64,000 nucleotides of DNA. It comes from Alkalihalobacillus sp. LMS6 (GTDB taxonomy: Bacteria > Bacillota > Bacilli > Bacillales > Bacillaceae_D). The translations under genes were made by a program, and so were the position numbers. Positions 63,074 through 64,000 of the stretch are shown here, piece after piece. The stretch covers positions 1,394,001 through 1,458,000 of the forward strand of contig NZ_CP093302.1 of NCBI RefSeq assembly GCF_024362765.1. Reading direction: 5' to 3'. Under the pieces are notes generated by a model. It did no database searches. It had not been told where the DNA came from and was given only the letters and a program-made list of their open reading frames with translations. How positions within the stretch are numbered: the first letter of the stretch is position 1; the number at the start of each line of letters is the position of its first letter.

Positions 63074-64000
63074 ATGAAGAAGGATCAAAAACTAGAGCGC
63101 CAATCTAGAATACGTAATTTCTCGATTATCGCTCATATTGACCACGGTAAATCAACGTTGGCTGACCGGATTTTAGAACGCACCGGCGCATTAACTGATA
63201 GAGAAATGAAAGCTCAAACGCTAGATGCAATGGATCTTGAAAGAGAACGTGGCATAACGATTAAATTAAATGCAGTGCAGTTAAAATATACAGCAAAAGA
63301 TGGAGAAGAATACATTTTTCATTTGATTGATACGCCAGGTCATGTCGATTTTACATATGAAGTCTCGCGAAGCTTGGCAGCTTGTGAAGGCGCCCTGTTA
63401 ATTGTCGATAGTGCGCAAGGGATTGAAGCGCAGACGTTAGCAAATGTTTATTTAGCATTGGATAATGATTTAGAGATTCTTCCAGTCATTAATAAAATCG
63501 ACTTACCGAGTGCAGAGCCAGACCGTGTGAAAAAAGAAGTAGAAGATGTTATTGGATTAGATGCTTCTGACGCTGTTCTTGCATCAGCTAAGAATGGAAT
63601 CGGTATTGAAGAAATTTTGGAGCAAGTCGTGGAAAAAGTACCTGCGCCAGCCGGAGATCCAGATGCGCCGTTAAAAGCGTTAATTTTTGACTCGCTGTAT
63701 GATCCATATCGTGGTGTCATTGCATATATCAGAATTGTAGAGGGAACGGTTAAACCGGGACAAAAAATTCGGATGATGCAAACAGGGAAAGAATTTGAAG
63801 TGAACGAGGTTGGTGTCTTTACACCAAAAACAGTGAAGTGCGATGAACTTACTGTTGGAGATGTAGGATTCTTAACAGCTGCTATTAAAAACGTGGGCGA
63901 CTCCCGTGTAGGGGATACAATTACGAGTGCTGTTACACCTGCAGAAAAGGCACTTCCAGGTTATCGTCGGATGAATCCAATGGTTTATTGTGGTTTATAC
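63074..64000 (+). CDS. lepA: Elongation factor 4 (LepA), 3' partial
   Basis: Translational GTPase; the first 309 residues are in the window and the frame is still open at the end. G1 [18 protein letters not shown] near 16, G2/G3 ERERGITIK and [18 protein letters not shown] near 86, G4 [10 protein letters not shown] near 139, G5 ASAKNGIG near 175. Domain II begins [28 protein letters not shown] ribosome site ten bases before ATG 63074. Confidence 0.97.
   Translation, partial: MKKDQKLERQSRIRNFSIIAHIDHGKSTLADRILERTGALTDREMKAQTLDAMDLERERGITIKLNAVQLKYTAKDGEEYIFHLIDTPGHVDFTYEVSRSLAACEGALLIVDSAQGIEAQTLANVYLALDNDLEILPVINKIDLPSAEPDRVKKEVEDVIGLDASDAVLASAKNGIGIEEILEQVVEKVPAPAGDPDAPLKALIFDSLYDPYRGVIAYIRIVEGTVKPGQKIRMMQTGKEFEVNEVGVFTPKTVKCDELTVGDVGFLTAAIKNVGDSRVGDTITSAVTPAEKALPGYRRMNPMVYCGLY

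Overview
The window looks like the chromosome of a low-GC, endospore-forming Bacillaceae species, probably an alkaliphile-type relative of Bacillus (Alkalihalobacillus/Shouchella-like; the genus is an inference). Support comes from near-complete synteny with two classic Bacillus subtilis segments, spore genes (sigK, gpr, an RsfA-family regulator, a BclA-like collagen protein, sda), strong AGGAGG ribosome binding sites, and a complete seven-gene Mrp antiporter operon typical of Na+/alkali-adapted bacilli.

Layout. 1-11300: 3' part of relA, dtd, then a LacI/ThuA/Gfo-Idh-MocA sugar cassette where B. subtilis carries yrvJ. Next come a YrzK-position small gene, a histidine T-box with hisS-aspS, a SAM riboswitch with hom, and 6S RNA. 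11300-31600: tcdA, an RsfA-family regulator, rarA, cymR, a cysteine desulfurase, mnmA, yrrB, recD2, yrrD-like genes, an AI-2E-family exporter, an alanine T-box with alaS, yrzL-ruvX-yrzB, mltG, trmR, udk, greA, yrrS, mtnN and yrhC. Relative to B. subtilis this block lacks yrrN/yrrO (tRNA hydroxylation), pbpI, yrrT and mccAB.

31600-48200 is the variable middle: a Nudix hydrolase, a lipoate ligase, an uninterrupted sigK, a HemD-like protein, a BCCT transporter, a BclA-like collagen protein, thiD under a TPP riboswitch, hbs, divergent pssA/psd, mrpA-G and a small membrane ORF. 48200-64000 returns to B. subtilis order: sda with DnaA boxes, yqeG-yqeH-aroE-yhbY-nadD-yqeK-rsfS, an inserted CvfB-like gene, yqeM, comER, comEA-EB-EC, yqzM, holA, rpsT, gpr, yqxA (spoIIP absent) and the 5' part of lepA.

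Functionally the window joins translation (five synthetase, RNA-modification or ribosome-assembly groups), sulfur and methionine metabolism, phospholipid synthesis, ion and osmotic homeostasis, competence, and sporulation control. No convincing wholly new multi-gene system is visible. The most unusual signals are (i) a 140-bp nested inverted repeat between comEC and yqzM, (ii) a hairpin inside the sda Shine-Dalgarno to AUG spacer, (iii) a small membrane ORF whose best Shine-Dalgarno is buried in a hairpin and followed by AUU codons, (iv) a collagen protein with a duplicated non-collagen module, and (v) several local gene losses that leave partner genes behind.
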